Below, in pieces: positions 20,997-31,410 of a stretch of 64,000 bases of DNA (its first letter is position 1; every line of letters begins with the position of its first letter). The position numbers were made by a program, and so were the translations under genes. The notes below the pieces were generated by a model that worked only from the letters and a program-made list of their open reading frames with translations, had not been told where the DNA came from and searched no databases. Source of the stretch: Oegoconia quadripuncta (lineage: Eukaryota; Arthropoda; Insecta; Lepidoptera; Autostichidae); the NCBI GenBank assembly GCA_949316235.1, contig OX438749.1, positions 21,902,414 through 21,966,413 of the forward strand, in the 5' to 3' direction.

Positions 20997-21663
20997 GTGA
21001 AAGTTTATGTTGGGAGAGATAATATTTGTCCTACTCATTCGCTTGGACGAAATTATACGACAATCCCACTCGTACTCCTACGTCACGCGCGACAAACGAT
21101 GTCATGGTACAGGGGCAGATATACCTATAGTAAGTAGGTTACTGAGATTTCAATTTGGTGACTTTCCTGAGAGAATATTGTTATCTTGAACTCCCACCTG
21201 TCAGAGACTGCCTTATCTACCACAAAAACTGTCGGGCGAAGTCGAGACGTCCCTTATCTTAAGGTGCACCATTTCAAATTGTTTTTAGTGTCCCGCATCA
21301 AAATTTGCAAAGCAGTTCACTTACAGAATCACCTATCGGTCGTTCGTTGTTTTTACAAGTTTTTATTTAGCTGGCTTCATATTTATGTAATTATGTCCGT
21401 TCGTTTGCAAGTCAAATTAGATATATTACTTGTATACCTAAGGAGCTGTAATTTTGCACACTCGTCCAGTTCTGATGAGAATACATTTATTTATTTTAGG
21501 ATTACCAACAAGATTGACGCATACAAATCCAATGTGACAAAAACGCAGTTGTATACATATAGTGCATGCGCCATCTTAATTATAACTAAGCACGACATGC
21601 AAATATTTGTAGCGGCAAATATTTAACAATATTACATGAAATATGTTAAAAAATTAAGGTCAA

Positions 21664-22245
21664 AAAGAAATCAGGTGAGATTGTGGTCAAACTCGTTTAA
21701 TACACAAAAAGTATAATTATAATAGATATAACAGATAGGCTATTATAAAATTTCTATCTAAAAGATAAGAATGCAAAACTAACACTCACACACAAAAATT
21801 GTTTTATGATGTGTATAACATTATATAATAAATTACCACAGTCTCTAAACAACGAGAAACTTAATACATTTAAGTCGTGGCTCTGTGATCGGTGTTTTTA
21901 TAGCGTGGCTGAATTTCTTGACTATAAATAGTAGGCACTCTGTTTGATAGTTTTTTGTTTGATTGATATAAATATATAATAAGATAATAATAAGATAATA
22001 ACGGAATATTCGGTCAACTTCTGATATCAAATCAGAAGTTGGCCGAATATTCCGTTTTCATTGACAGAAATGTGTTTAAATTTTATGATTTATTGACAAC
22101 TTTATTTTTAAGCACTATAATGTATGTGCACCTGAAACCAAACCCTACCTGGTTTGGCGATACCATTTTACTGATTGCAAAAAATCGGTAAATTTGTAAC
22201 CCAAACTTACATGCAATAAATTCATTTGAAATGAAATGTTCAATG
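21664..22245 (+). pseudogene. LINE-1 tail scrap and LINE-4 C-terminus / 3' UTR
   Basis: 21664-21705 is AATCAGGTGAGATTGTGGTC, the LINE-1/SINE-A type tail. 21770-22245 parallels 48000-48530: CACACACAAAAATTG, CACAGTCTCTAAACAACGAG, GTCGTGGCTCTGTGATCGGT, then TTATTGACAACTTTATTTTT and the GCAATAAATTCATTT end. The encoded C-terminus SWLCDRCFYSVAEFLDYK is Jockey-like. An inverted duplication forms a 25-bp hairpin inside it (22001-22055). Confidence 0.65.
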
Positions 22246-22654
22246 CATGGACATGAACCGCTCGGTGATAGATATCGAGTCTATTATTTTCTTTTTTATT
22301 ATATTATCATAAATTATAAAGCAACGACTCAGTCAGTCTCAAAAAAATTGTATGTCATGTCATGACGTTTCAAATGTTATTTTTATGATTTATAAACATA
22401 AAACTTTTTTGAGTTTGAATTAGTTAATCGAGCGACGCCGCAAGCGGAAGATTATTTGAAGTTGGAACAAATGTCTGGTGTCTGCTTTGGATATCAATTC
22501 CTATCTTTACACACACAGCTCTTTGAAGTGGATCAATTGCGGAAACTCCCGCGACTTCGCTGTAACTTTGTAGGTACTAGATTTGTCCCGCGGTGTTTCT
22601 TGTTATTTTCATGTAAGTAGACTCCTCCCGTCCATGTAAATGAGCCCAGAAAAA

Positions 22655-22935
22655 GATAATAAATAAATAAATAATAAATGTCCTTGGACATACACACAGC
22701 GCCATCTACTTCCACTTTAAGCAATAGGCTTGTGTTGTGGATACCAGATTGTTGATATCCTACATAAATACATTTTTTTTTTGTAAATAAATACTTATTA
22801 TAAATGAAAACATCCATAACTCGGGTACATGTGTCCGTATTCATCATACAAACATATGGCCCTTGCGGGATTCGAACCCGCGATCTTTTGGTATAGTGGT
22901 CAGAGTTTCTAACCACTACACCAAACAAGTCGACA
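22655..22935 (-). mobile_element. SINE-B, full length
   Basis: Minus copy with ACACAGCGCCATCTACTTCC end, CCATAACTCGGGTACATGTG body, B box complement GGGATTCGAACCC at 22867-22879, and both halves of the head hairpin (TTTGGTATAGTGGTCAGAG and CTAACCACTACACCAAA). About 280 bp. Confidence 0.85.
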
Positions 22936-23950
22936 TTATGTATTTAATCTCTGTTGGTTTGTTTACCTAGATGATGCTTTAATAGAATACTCATCTATTC
23001 GGAAAATTATGATGGGTTCCTCAATACTTACACTAATTCGCACTTGCGCCCTAAGTAGGTCTTTTCTTCACGAGAGTTTTGAACAGGAATAAAAGAATTT
23101 TGAATTTGGAACATGGAATATGATTAATGTTTCTTACATAGACTTAATATATACTCCGTAGTTTCTTGGCATGATACTATCAAAGAGATCGAACTAAAAT
23201 ATTGTATGAAAAAAGTTATGGCTGCCGGCCGCCGTCCTTAAAAAAAAAATACTAACTTTAACTTTTTATTTTATGGCAATATATTACGGCCGACCATTAT
23301 TGCCAGAGTCCGGTTGTATGGCTAAAACGCTGAATGAGGTTGACCAGTATGAAGTCTGTGCCAAACTATGGGTCTATAACATGGATATGGATCTAAAACA
23401 GAAAGGAAGACAAACACGAAAAAAAAAATACTAAAAAAGTGCGCGAACTAAGCACGGAATTTGTTCACATTTTAACATCACATTTGAAAATAATAAGTTA
23501 TTTACGTAATAAGTGCTTCTTGTTTTTTTTCGAAATCGAATAAAGCCTTGTCATTTGACGGTCGCGTTTGTAGTCTATTCCACACAATTTTATTACATCA
23601 TTAAATTATATAAATAAAAACACTTAGAGAAAATATGAGTTCCAAATAAATTTCTCATGATAGGATTCCCTCCAGTCGCATAACAATCTCCAGCCCGTGC
23701 GTGGTAGACGATGGTTTTGACAAAAAAAAAATAATAGCTTCTATTTCACTTACCTATTTTACCTACCTATGACCTATTTGTCCCTTGCGGAAAAATTACG
23801 GGTATTGAAAATTTAGAAAACCTGAGAGGAAACGAATAATTATGTCATCCAGATAGACCTCACTCATATCGGTCCACGCATTAGTGATGTACGTGAGGAC
23901 AAAGACAAGACACACATACACACACAACAAGTTAAAAGACTGCTTACTAA
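22936..23950. other. Upstream intergenic region of the invertase
   Basis: AT-rich with no supported gene. 23270-23410 (GTCCGGTTGTATGGCTAAAA, GAATGAGGTTGACCAG) has a faint resemblance to 28380-28430, read in reverse. A CACACATACACACACAAC run lies at 23910-23928. Confidence 0.5.
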
Positions 23951-23989
23951 ACACACAGATAGATTACTTTAATTTATAGAATGTATGGA

Positions 23990-24091
23990 CTTATCTTAGT
24001 CATCTAAACAAAGTACTCGACAGATTATCTTATCGACATCATCTTGAAATGTTATATCTATTTAAATAAAGCAAGCAACCTAACCTTCAGT
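23990..24091 (+). promoter_or_regulatory. Compact core promoter of the invertase with GATA-type motifs
   Basis: TATTTAAA (24059-24066) lies 30 bp ahead of the A of an arthropod initiator TCAGT (24087-24091), the classical TATA-to-start spacing. This would leave a 5' UTR of only about 12 nt before ATG at 24101. Upstream, GATA-factor sites on the minus strand occur at 23990-23996 (CTTATCT), 24025-24030 (TTATCT) and 24029-24034 (CTTATC). GATA factors commonly drive insect midgut genes, which would suit a digestive enzyme. All of this is motif inference. Confidence 0.45.
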
Positions 24092-24100
24092 TATTTCAAA

Positions 24101-25570
24101 ATGGCAACTTTACATAAATGTGTGAATTTCTTATGTTTACTAGCAATTGTGTATGCAAAGACAGTGAAACAGAGAGACAGTGTGAAGGACGAGTTAGAGA
24201 AGTACATAGAGGATAAAAAGCCAGAGATAAACCAAAGGTATAGGTTACAGTACCATGTTGCAGGCCCAGTGGGATGGATTAATGACCCCAATGGTTTCTC
24301 ATACTACAAAGGCGAGTACCATCTATTCTACCAGTTTTACCCATATGACAGTGTATGGGGCCCGATGCACTGGGGACATGTATCCAGTCCTGATTTAGTG
24401 AATTGGAAGCAACTGCCAACGGCCCTGCTGCCTGAAAAGGAGCAGTGCTTCTCAGGAAGTGCTGTCGTTGACGGAGAAACTATGGTCCTTATATACACAG
24501 CTCACGAAACCACTGACACAGAACCCTTCGTTAACCAAAGTCAGTATTTAGCCTTCAGTAACGATGGAGTGAACTTCGATAAATACGAAGGGAACCCTGT
24601 AATCCCTGCTGCTCCAAATGGATCGCCGGATTTCCGAGACCCAAAAGCTTGGAGACATGGCGACCATTGGTATGTCATTATTGGTAGCAAGACCTTAGAC
24701 GAGAGGGGTAGAGTTCTTCTCTATAGATCGGAAGACATGATCAGTTGGGAGTTACTGACAGTTCTGGGTGAGTCTGATGGTGATTTAGGATACATGTGGG
24801 AGTGCCCCGATTTTTTTGAACTTAATGGGAAATTCGTGCTACTTATGTCTCCACAAGGCATCCAACCAAATGGTGATAGATTCAAGAATGTTCACCAAAC
24901 TGGATACATTATTGGTGATTTCAACTATGATAGTTTTGAGTTTGTCCCCGAAACTGAGTTCAAAGAAATTGATTTTGGCCATGATTTCTATGCAGCACAA
25001 ACGACAGAGGTGGATGGAAAGCGGTACTTAGTAGCCTGGTTTAATATGTGGGATGTACCGCATCCAGAAGATGTAGATGGCTGGGCTGGAGCTATGACTA
25101 TTGTAAGAGAGCTATCAATTTACGAAAACAGGATTCTAATGAAACCTGTCGATGACATGGTTAGTCTTAGACAATATGGCATGGTTAATGGACTGTTTAG
25201 GCGAAATCAAGAAGCTTATTTTGGTAAAGCAGCAGAAATCATAATCGACGGTGATCTCGATGACGACATTACACTACAAATTGAGGGCTCTGAAGGTGGA
25301 GAGAGAGTCTGGCTGCGTTGGGATTCCGAAGCTGGGAAAGTGCAAGTAGACAGAGGATTTGGTGATATTCGTCAAGTGGAATGGGATCCCATTAGCTCCA
25401 AGAGTTGGAGGATCTTCTTGGATGCTAGTTCGTTAGAGCTTTTCTGCGGGGAAGGGGAAGTAGTGTTCAGCAGTAGGGTTTATCCTTCTGGGGGATGGAA
25501 ACTGAAGAATTTGAGCCGTCAAGTTTTACTCATACAGTCGTTTTCGTTACGAAGAAGTGTGCCTATTTAA
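24101..25570 (+). CDS. Suc: Beta-fructofuranosidase (GH32 sucrase), bacterial-type, secreted
   Basis: Predicted to hydrolyse sucrose and fructosides, releasing fructose, in the gut lumen or silk gland. The 489-residue product has a signal peptide (about 1-19, MATLHKC..AIVYA). The five-bladed GH32 catalytic region shows the nucleophile motif WINDPNG (Asp62 in NDPNG 61-65), FSGSAV (about 117-122), the transition-state RDP motif (179-181) and the acid/base motif WECPDF (Glu234, Cys235). A beta-sandwich follows from about 375 (EIIIDG..LELFCGEGE..FSSRVYP). The frame is open further upstream to 24044 but no ATG precedes 24101, which has A at -3 and G at +4. There is no intron, in keeping with the lepidopteran Suc genes, which are established as horizontal acquisitions from bacteria and absent from most animals. 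Whether this is Suc1 or Suc2 cannot be decided by eye. Confidence 0.92.
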   Translation: MATLHKCVNFLCLLAIVYAKTVKQRDSVKDELEKYIEDKKPEINQRYRLQYHVAGPVGWINDPNGFSYYKGEYHLFYQFYPYDSVWGPMHWGHVSSPDLVNWKQLPTALLPEKEQCFSGSAVVDGETMVLIYTAHETTDTEPFVNQSQYLAFSNDGVNFDKYEGNPVIPAAPNGSPDFRDPKAWRHGDHWYVIIGSKTLDERGRVLLYRSEDMISWELLTVLGESDGDLGYMWECPDFFELNGKFVLLMSPQGIQPNGDRFKNVHQTGYIIGDFNYDSFEFVPETEFKEIDFGHDFYAAQTTEVDGKRYLVAWFNMWDVPHPEDVDGWAGAMTIVRELSIYENRILMKPVDDMVSLRQYGMVNGLFRRNQEAYFGKAAEIIIDGDLDDDITLQIEGSEGGERVWLRWDSEAGKVQVDRGFGDIRQVEWDPISSKSWRIFLDASSLELFCGEGEVVFSSRVYPSGGWKLKNLSRQVLLIQSFSLRRSVPI

Positions 25571-26804
25571 CTTATTGTTCGATTTTTAAATATTTGGGTA
25601 AAGTGCCGAAGAATAACAGTGTTTTAATTTACTCATATGAAGGTTTAGTTAATTGCCAAGGAAAATGATTAAAATAATTCGAAATATAAAATAGTGCTTG
25701 CAAAAATTACACCAGAAATCTTCAATTTTATATAATACTAATTACTAATTCACAAGGCTGTCTCTCTAGGGAAGAATGAGCAAGAAATTTTTGAGTTACT
25801 GTTTTAAATGTTTAAATTTTTGATTAGACAAATTAAATGAAAAGTATAATAATTACACTGATATCGCCGAGTTCACGCCCATGCTTGTTTATCATCCAAA
25901 TATTACCGCCTCCATCCCACACTCCTCCCATTGCAATAAGCCAGGATCTGGAACCTTACTTTGCTATCTTGGGTTGCAGATTCTTCATTATCATATCATC
26001 TAAATTGGCAGAAATTCTTCGGTAGCCTTTTGCGCATAGTTACTGTAGCTTTGACTTTATTTAAAGGCAAATTTTAATGACAGGAACAATTTATAAAATT
26101 ATCATTGTCAATTATTTCTTAAACAATTCCTGTTGCTTTCTTGACGTTAAGTTTTCGCAAGTATATTACTATGCCAATGTTTAATAAATTGATTTCCTTA
26201 ACTTCTACCAGATTGGCATGTAAATCATCTAAAGCGCTTGCTTCTGCACAACAAAACTACAATTTATGTCCGTGGCATTTCCCTAGAACAGGATGTCGTA
26301 AGTCATAAATTATGCTATGAAAATAGCTGAAGAAATCTCTAGTTTTGTTCTAAAGATATCAAATAGTATTCATTCAGTAAATGTAGAACTATCCTCACGC
26401 AGGCAGATTACGTATCCTCCTAAATATTTTCGAGGCTACATGATGTCTCCAGTCAATGGGGGAACACGGAAAAGGCGTTTACCTCCACAATTTATATACT
26501 GGATTCAGACTGCAATGAAATTAAATTGGTTCTGTACCTAGTTTGCACATTTACTCAAGTCCAGGAGGTAGTAGTAGACAGGTATTGGGGATGGGCACGT
26601 ACTCAATACTGTTGATATTTATTTTTTATATTTTTAGCGCTTCATTTTATACTCTTGCTCTCTTTAAATGCGTTAGTGACAGAAAGCTAAATATCAGCAA
26701 CTCATTTGGAAAAACCTTATCCATGATAAGAGATAAGTATAGTATATTAGAAAGAAAGAAAAGTATTTATTCAGTGTCACATATCGTAAACTAAACAATA
26801 AAAA
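25571..26804. other. Invertase 3' flank and LINE-2 remnant
   Basis: There is no canonical AATAAA soon after the stop; AATATA at 25683-25688 is a possible variant signal. 25735-26060 is a minus LINE-2 end (AGAATGAGCAAGAAA, GTTCACGCCCATGCTTG, TTTAAAGGCAAATTT) interrupted near 25900-25990 by a Rep-H-like piece (CCTCCATCCCACACTCCTCC, AATAAGCCAGGATCTGG). Nothing is recognised at 26100-26800. Confidence 0.5.
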
Positions 26805-27165
26805 GGCAGGCTTTTTGGCGGGAACTCGGCGAGTGAAGTAGCATTTTTCTTTATAATTCTTATAATTTGTGCATTCTAACTTTTGAAGCTTAATAATGGC
26901 AGAATATTGTGCAGCAAACGTTAGTGATGGTGTACAAGTGAAGGGAAGTGTAAATTAAAGTGCGTAACCGCCAAAATCTTTTGTAAAGCATTCTGCCACT
27001 TTACTGAAGAATGACTTGACCGTGACTAGACTCTGTATACGCCAAGTATACGTCGAATTACTTGTTTTGACTGAGACTGACTTACAAACTGAAGAAATTA
27101 GAGAAATAAGACATGGCTGTTATGGGCTAGATCCCTTTGCCTTCTCCTAAAGGAGAGAATGAAAC
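26805..27165 (+). repeat. Rep-E unit, copy A (E2F-like site plus mini-frame)
   Basis: First of three copies of an undescribed ~360-bp unit. It opens with TTTTTGGCGGGAACTCGGCG (E2F/DP consensus TTTGGCGGGAA at 26814-26824), then a TATAATTCTTATAATTTG stretch, a short frame at 26896-26958, and a conserved downstream block to CTAGATCCCTTTGCCTTCTC. Compared with copies B and C it lacks ~25 bp after GCGTAAC (26960s). No terminal inverted repeats or tail are evident. Confidence 0.65.
26896..26958 (+). CDS. Conserved 20-codon reading frame in Rep-E
   Basis: Encodes MAEYCAANVSDGVQVKGSVN and stops. Copy C (28450-28770, minus) preserves the same frame with one amino-acid change (D to V) despite other differences; copy B has lost the ATG region. 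Just past the stop, shifting frame by one base in copies B and C gives VRNEAFGKHKKPPKSFVKHS and further residues, which reads like real coding sequence. The unit may be a broken first exon of an unidentified host gene with its promoter. No function can be named. Confidence 0.3.
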   Translation: MAEYCAANVSDGVQVKGSVN

Positions 27166-27320
27166 TAAAAAAATAAATAAAAAGGCATCCACTCAGTATA
27201 TGCCAAGGTACCAGTTAGATACAACGACGCTGGTCTTCCGTGGACTCCTTGAGCCAGACAACGCAACCACGCGCAATACCGTCATGTTTGGACAAAATTA
27301 TTTATGTTACAATTTACATT

Positions 27321-27605
27321 TGACGACCTGTTTGGTGTAGTGGTTAGAAACTCTGCTACTATACCAAATGGTCGCGGGTTCGAATCCCGCTAGGGGCATA
27401 TGTTTGTATGATGAATACAGACGTGTGTTCCCGAGTTATGGATGTTTTTCATTTATACATGGATTTATTTATATAAAAAAAAAATGTGTATTTGTGTAGT
27501 TTATCAACCATCTGGTATCCATAACACAAGCCTGTTACTGTTTACTGTGGACCTAGATGGCGCTCTGTGTTTGTGCAAAGACATTTATTTATTATTTATT
27601 ACATA
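27321..27605 (+). mobile_element. SINE-B, full length
   Basis: TTTGGTGTAGTGGTTAGAAA head, inverted partner CTACTATACCAAA (shortened by deletion), B box GGTTCGAATCCC, ACCTAGATGGCGCTCTGTGT near the 3' end and an ATTTATTATT tail. Confidence 0.85.
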
Positions 27606-27984
27606 ATACATACAGAACATACATAAGTAAAATATTAAATAAACAATAAATAATTCGCACTCACATTATAAAATAAAAATAATAATATTACTGCAACGGC
27701 GGGAAAAAGAGGTATTGACTATTGATGGACGAACGTGTAGATAGGTATATAAGTTCATCAATGCCTGCTTGCGGCTAGGGCAAGCACTTTTCTTGAATAA
27801 TTCGCGGAAATTCAAACTAATTTATTATGTTCCTCACACTCACTCTCTTGGCTAGAACTCATTTTGTCAAATTATCAACACATTATTAAATCAATGACGA
27901 TCAATAATAATTTTTCACGCGCCAGAATATTCATTTGTTTTTTTTTTCCAAACAACTTCTATTCGCATGCCAGTTCAAATGCCT
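27606..27984. other. Spacer between Rep-E copies
   Basis: No gene seen. It includes a further E2F-core-like GGCGGGAAAAAG at 27698-27709, in plus orientation. Confidence 0.4.
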
Positions 27985-28355
27985 CTCGGAGAAGGCAAAG
28001 GGATCTAAGCCCATACAGCCATGTCTTATTTCTCTTATTTCCTCAGTTCATATTTCAGTCTCAGTCAAAACAAGTAATTCGTCGTGTACTTGCCGTATAC
28101 AGACTCTAGTCACGGTCAAGTCATTCTTCAGTAAAGAGGCAGAATGCTTTACAAAAGATTTTGGCGGCTTCTTGTGCTTCCCGAAAGCTTCGTTACGCAT
28201 TTTAATTTACACTCCCTTCACTTGTACACCATCACTAACTTTTGCTGCACAATATTCTGCCAATTCAAAGTCAGAATGCACAAATTATAAGAGTTATAAA
28301 CAAAAATGCAACTTCACTCACCGAGATCCCGCCAAAAAGCCTCGAAATTTTAATA
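27985..28355 (-). repeat. Rep-E unit, copy B
   Basis: Inverted relative to copy A: GGAGAAGGCAAAGGGATCTA at the distal end, ACTAGAGTCTGTATACGG on minus, ATTTTGGCGGCTTCTTGTGC, and GGATCCCGCC-type remnant of the E2F site near 28322-28335 (GATCCCGCCAAAAAG). A CTT/TTC run follows at 28357-28378. Confidence 0.65.
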
Positions 28356-28449
28356 ATATCTTCTTCTTCTTCTTCTTATTTTTAAGGATGGCAACCAGTC
28401 AACCTCATTGTCGAGGGACATTACTGCCAGTTTCGAGTGAAAATTTTTA

Positions 28450-28770
28450 TTTATCTTATTTCTTCAGTTTATAGGTCAGTCTCAATCAAAACAAGTAATT
28501 CGTCGTATACAGAGTCTAGTCACGGTCAAGTCATTCTTCAGTAAAGTGGCAGAATGCTTTACAAAAGATTTTGGCGGCTTCTTGTGGGAACCCGAAAGCT
28601 CCGTTACGCACTTTAATTTACACTTCCCTTCACCTGTACACCAACACTAACATTTGCTGCACAATATTCTGCCATTATTAAGCTTCAAAAGTTAGAATGC
28701 ACAAATTTTAAGACCTATAAAGAAAAATGCTACTTCACTCGCCGAGTTCCCGCCAAAAAGCCCAATAATA
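28450..28770 (-). repeat. Rep-E unit, copy C
   Basis: Same orientation as copy B and ~100 bp beyond it. It retains the perfect E2F-like site (complement GTTCCCGCCAAAAAG, about 28751-28765), the TTAAGCTTCAAAAGTTAGAA block and the complete mini-frame. The distal CCTTTGCC block is absent. Confidence 0.65.
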
Positions 28771-29324
28771 TCTTCGATTATCTTTTTTTTAATTAAGGTT
28801 TTTAATTACGGCTATGGATTAGTTAATGCCGCGGTTGCCATGTTTCGGGGTTAAAAGAATAGTTCCATTTTTAAATTCACGTCAGAGAATATTAAGTTTT
28901 CATAGTAATTTATTAGGATATAAATACACAACTACAGCATTTTCGATTTATCTCGAAGAAGGTTAAATAAATAAGGTTGTCAAAATAATGCTCTTTCCAA
29001 GCATATGTGAGAAAATGTTATTTGTTACGAGTCTGATATTTCCTCCGCGCATTTATATAAACATCACATTTATTTCCATTATTATTTAATCTTGTAACAG
29101 AGGAACGGTAATTTGAATAACGTTGAGTGAATGTACCTCGTATTTATTTCAGTGAAACGAGTAAATAAATTGATCCAAATATAACAAAGTATTTTGCCGC
29201 GAATATTTTAATTAAATCCTCAAATTGGATCGGATGCGTTGCAATTGAAGAGAGCCGTGTGTAATTCGAGTCGTAGCGGATTATATTTTACAGGAAAAGC
29301 TTCAGCTGTCAATAAATATTAATA
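28771..29324. other. Intergenic, no supported feature
   Basis: AT-rich single-copy-looking sequence; nothing is recognised on either strand. Confidence 0.5.
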
Positions 29325-29620
29325 CCGGTCGAGTGCGAGTCGGACTCGCGCACTATAAGTGTTCCGTAACACCACAGATTATAAAAACTTCAAGCGTTTA
29401 TTTCAACGTAAGATACATGATATCATTTGTTGATTGTCATTTTAAATCTACTGGATATAAAAGTGCTTATTGCATTTATTTGTCACTCAATATGTCCAAG
29501 CTACTACCGCTTCGGAAAGGGAAATTACCTATCTGTGGTAAAAGAAGCGGCTCAAGAAACCCACAGGATCATTCTTCATCATCAGAAAATATCTTTGGTA
29601 GATGGCCTAGCTTGATGAAA
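29325..29620 (+). repeat. Rep-D repeat with ACTCGCGCAC module
   Basis: Starts ACCGGTCGAGTGCGAGTCGG..ACTCGCGCACTATAAG..GTTCCGTAACACC, a module abundant in Lepidoptera (partial copy 16685-16722), followed by GTAAGATACATGATATCATT and CTTCGGAAAGGGAAATTACC, shared with 52026-52190. 52026-52190 and a scrap at 42158-42185 show that the second half also occurs alone. Confidence 0.55.
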
Positions 29621-29647
29621 CCGGTTTAGACTTTTTGAAGATATACT

Positions 29648-30058
29648 TGACGACCTGTTTGGTGTAGTGGTTAGCAACTCCTTTCTTTTTAATAAAAAGT
29701 ATACAACTAATACAATTTTATAATTTTTGGGAGCTGGAAGTACACCAAAACAAGATGCGTATGCCGTAGCAAACTCAAATAGGCACATATGGCAGAGCTT
29801 TATAAACAACTTTTGACGACGGATTGGTGTAGTGGATAGTGACCCTGTCAGCGAAACCTACAGTTGTGGGTTCGATCCCGCGAGGGTCGCAAACTAAGCA
29901 AAGCTTGTACTATGAAAACTAGATGATAGATAAATATTCATTTAAACTTTCATATCTCGGGAATAAATGTTCATATTCATCACTCAGATACTTACCCCTA
30001 GCGGGATTCGAAGCAGCAACCGTTGGTATCGCAGACACTACACCAGCCGGTCGTTGTC
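29648..30058. mobile_element. SINE-B head scrap and inverted SINE-C composite
   Basis: 29648-29685 is a SINE-B head only. 29813-29889 is a SINE-C head on plus (GATTGGTGTAGTGGATAGTG, B box GGTTCGATCCCG). 29890-30058 is most of a SINE-C on minus (CTAAGCAAAGCTTGTACTAT body to CACTACACCAGCCGGTCGTT head). The two SINE-C pieces are joined body-to-head as an inverted pair. Confidence 0.65.
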
Positions 30059-30097
30059 TTAAATCCCACTTAGTCAATACTTTTGATCAAGATCAAG

Positions 30098-30424
30098 GGC
30101 TCCGTGGCTCAATGTAAACAACATTGGGTATACGATACGGAGGTCGCGGGTATCCCCAGCGGGGTACATGTTTAAGTACTCGGTTTGGTAGGTGGTAGGG
30201 CATTTTAAATGTCCGCCTGGCTAGCTACCACCAACTTATCTAAAGTTGCCGCCATGCAGCAATGTTAATAGCATTGTTGTGTTCCGGTTGTCAGAGATAA
30301 GATAGCCAGCCCCCCAAATGTGTTGGGGTTTCCGGGTCAGTACGCTTCCCCCTTCGACCTTATCTTCACTTAACTTCAGGTGTGATTGAGGTCAAGTACC
30401 AATCCGTTGTGCATAAAAAAAAAG
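30098..30424 (+). mobile_element. SINE-A, full length
   Basis: GGCTCCGTGGCTCAATGTAA head, ACAACATTGGGTATACGATA, B box damaged to GGTATCCCC, standard body, CACTTAACTTCAGGTGTG tail and an A9 run. Confidence 0.85.
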
Positions 30425-30484
30425 GGTTTGTAGAGTTTGGATTGGATTTAGATTTAGAATCCAAATCTGAACTATCTTATATCT

Positions 30485-30587
30485 AACAATAGGGAACTGG
30501 CTATCTTATCTCTAACAACCGGAACACAACATTACCATTGCTGTTTGGCGGCAGATTTAGATAAAATGGTGGTAACTAGCCAGGCGA
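30485..30587 (-). mobile_element. SINE-A body fragment
   Basis: GGGAACTGGCTATCTTATCT..CAACCGGAACACAACATTAC..GTTTGGCGGCAGATTTAGAT; both ends are missing. Confidence 0.7.
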
Positions 30588-30844
30588 TTCAGCAAGAGAC
30601 AAAGAGTAAGACAGAATCGGTGGCGGTACCTTCATATAAGCCGTAAAGCCCGGCTTGCCTTACTAAATACTTAATCAAATTGTTAACTATTTAAACAGTA
30701 TAGTAAATCTTTGATTTAAACATTCGCACTTGTCAAACTGACACCTCTTGCGTGGTTATCTATGTAATTTAACTGCGATATAAAAACCACAAAAACATTG
30801 GCAGTCTTGGCCTATTTTGAAACCCTAGGCACGCCACTGGACAG

Positions 30845-31410
30845 AATGTTTTTTTTTAATGTTTGACTGAATTCGCGTTTGACCACAATCTCACCTGATG
30901 GAAAGTGATGATGTGGTTGAAGATGAAGCACGCGATCTCAATAAATCACTCAGCTCTTGAAGATCCCAAGGTTGTAGGATTCAGGAAAGACTGACGCCGG
31001 AAGGGAGTTCCATGCCTTGGCTGTTCGGATGATGAATGAAGAATCGAACTTGTTACTGCGAATGTTCGGTATATTAACTATATACGGGTGGAATCCCTCC
31101 CCACGCCTAGTGGTCCGAAGATGGAAGGGTGACGGTGTAATAAGATTATGTAATTCCAACGTACACTCTCCGAAATGCATCCTGTAAAAAACTGAGAGAC
31201 AGGCGACCTTGCGACCGTGTTCAAGGCTCTGCAATTTATCAGTAGCAATGTATCCATATTGTGCTGCTAATAACTTTTTATATTGTGAAGAAAAAGCTAG
31301 ATCTAATTTACTTATCCAGAAATATCTCCCGAATTGGTGGATAATTGCCAATAGCACGAAGAGAAAAAGGACAGGCGTCCCCAAATTTGTCGTCTTCGAG
31401 GAAAACAAGG
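30845..31410 (-). pseudogene. LINE-1 reverse-transcriptase C-terminal region
   Basis: The minus strand reads from MFSSKTTNLG at 31408 but homology begins at about KLQSLEHGRKVACLSVFYRM and continues HFGECTLELHNLI, RTTRRGEGFHPYIVNIPN, SSFIIRTAKAWNSLPASVFP, ESYNLGIFKS, then a stop and the tail TCACCTGATGG complement with a T-run at 30850-30857. This is the thumb-to-C-terminus of a Jockey-type ORF2. The catalytic core is absent, so it is a 5'-truncated dead copy. Confidence 0.8.

Noticed and set aside
21186..21626. 146-codon plus frame between the pentamer array and LINE-4
   Set aside because: It is the longest unassigned frame, but the composition is not protein-like, there is no domain, and its ATG follows an in-frame stop in random-looking sequence; chance is likely at this AT content.
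24044..24100. N-terminal extension of the invertase to 24044
   Set aside because: The frame is open but contains no ATG before 24101; the codon at 24044 is TTG, and a good signal peptide begins at 24101.
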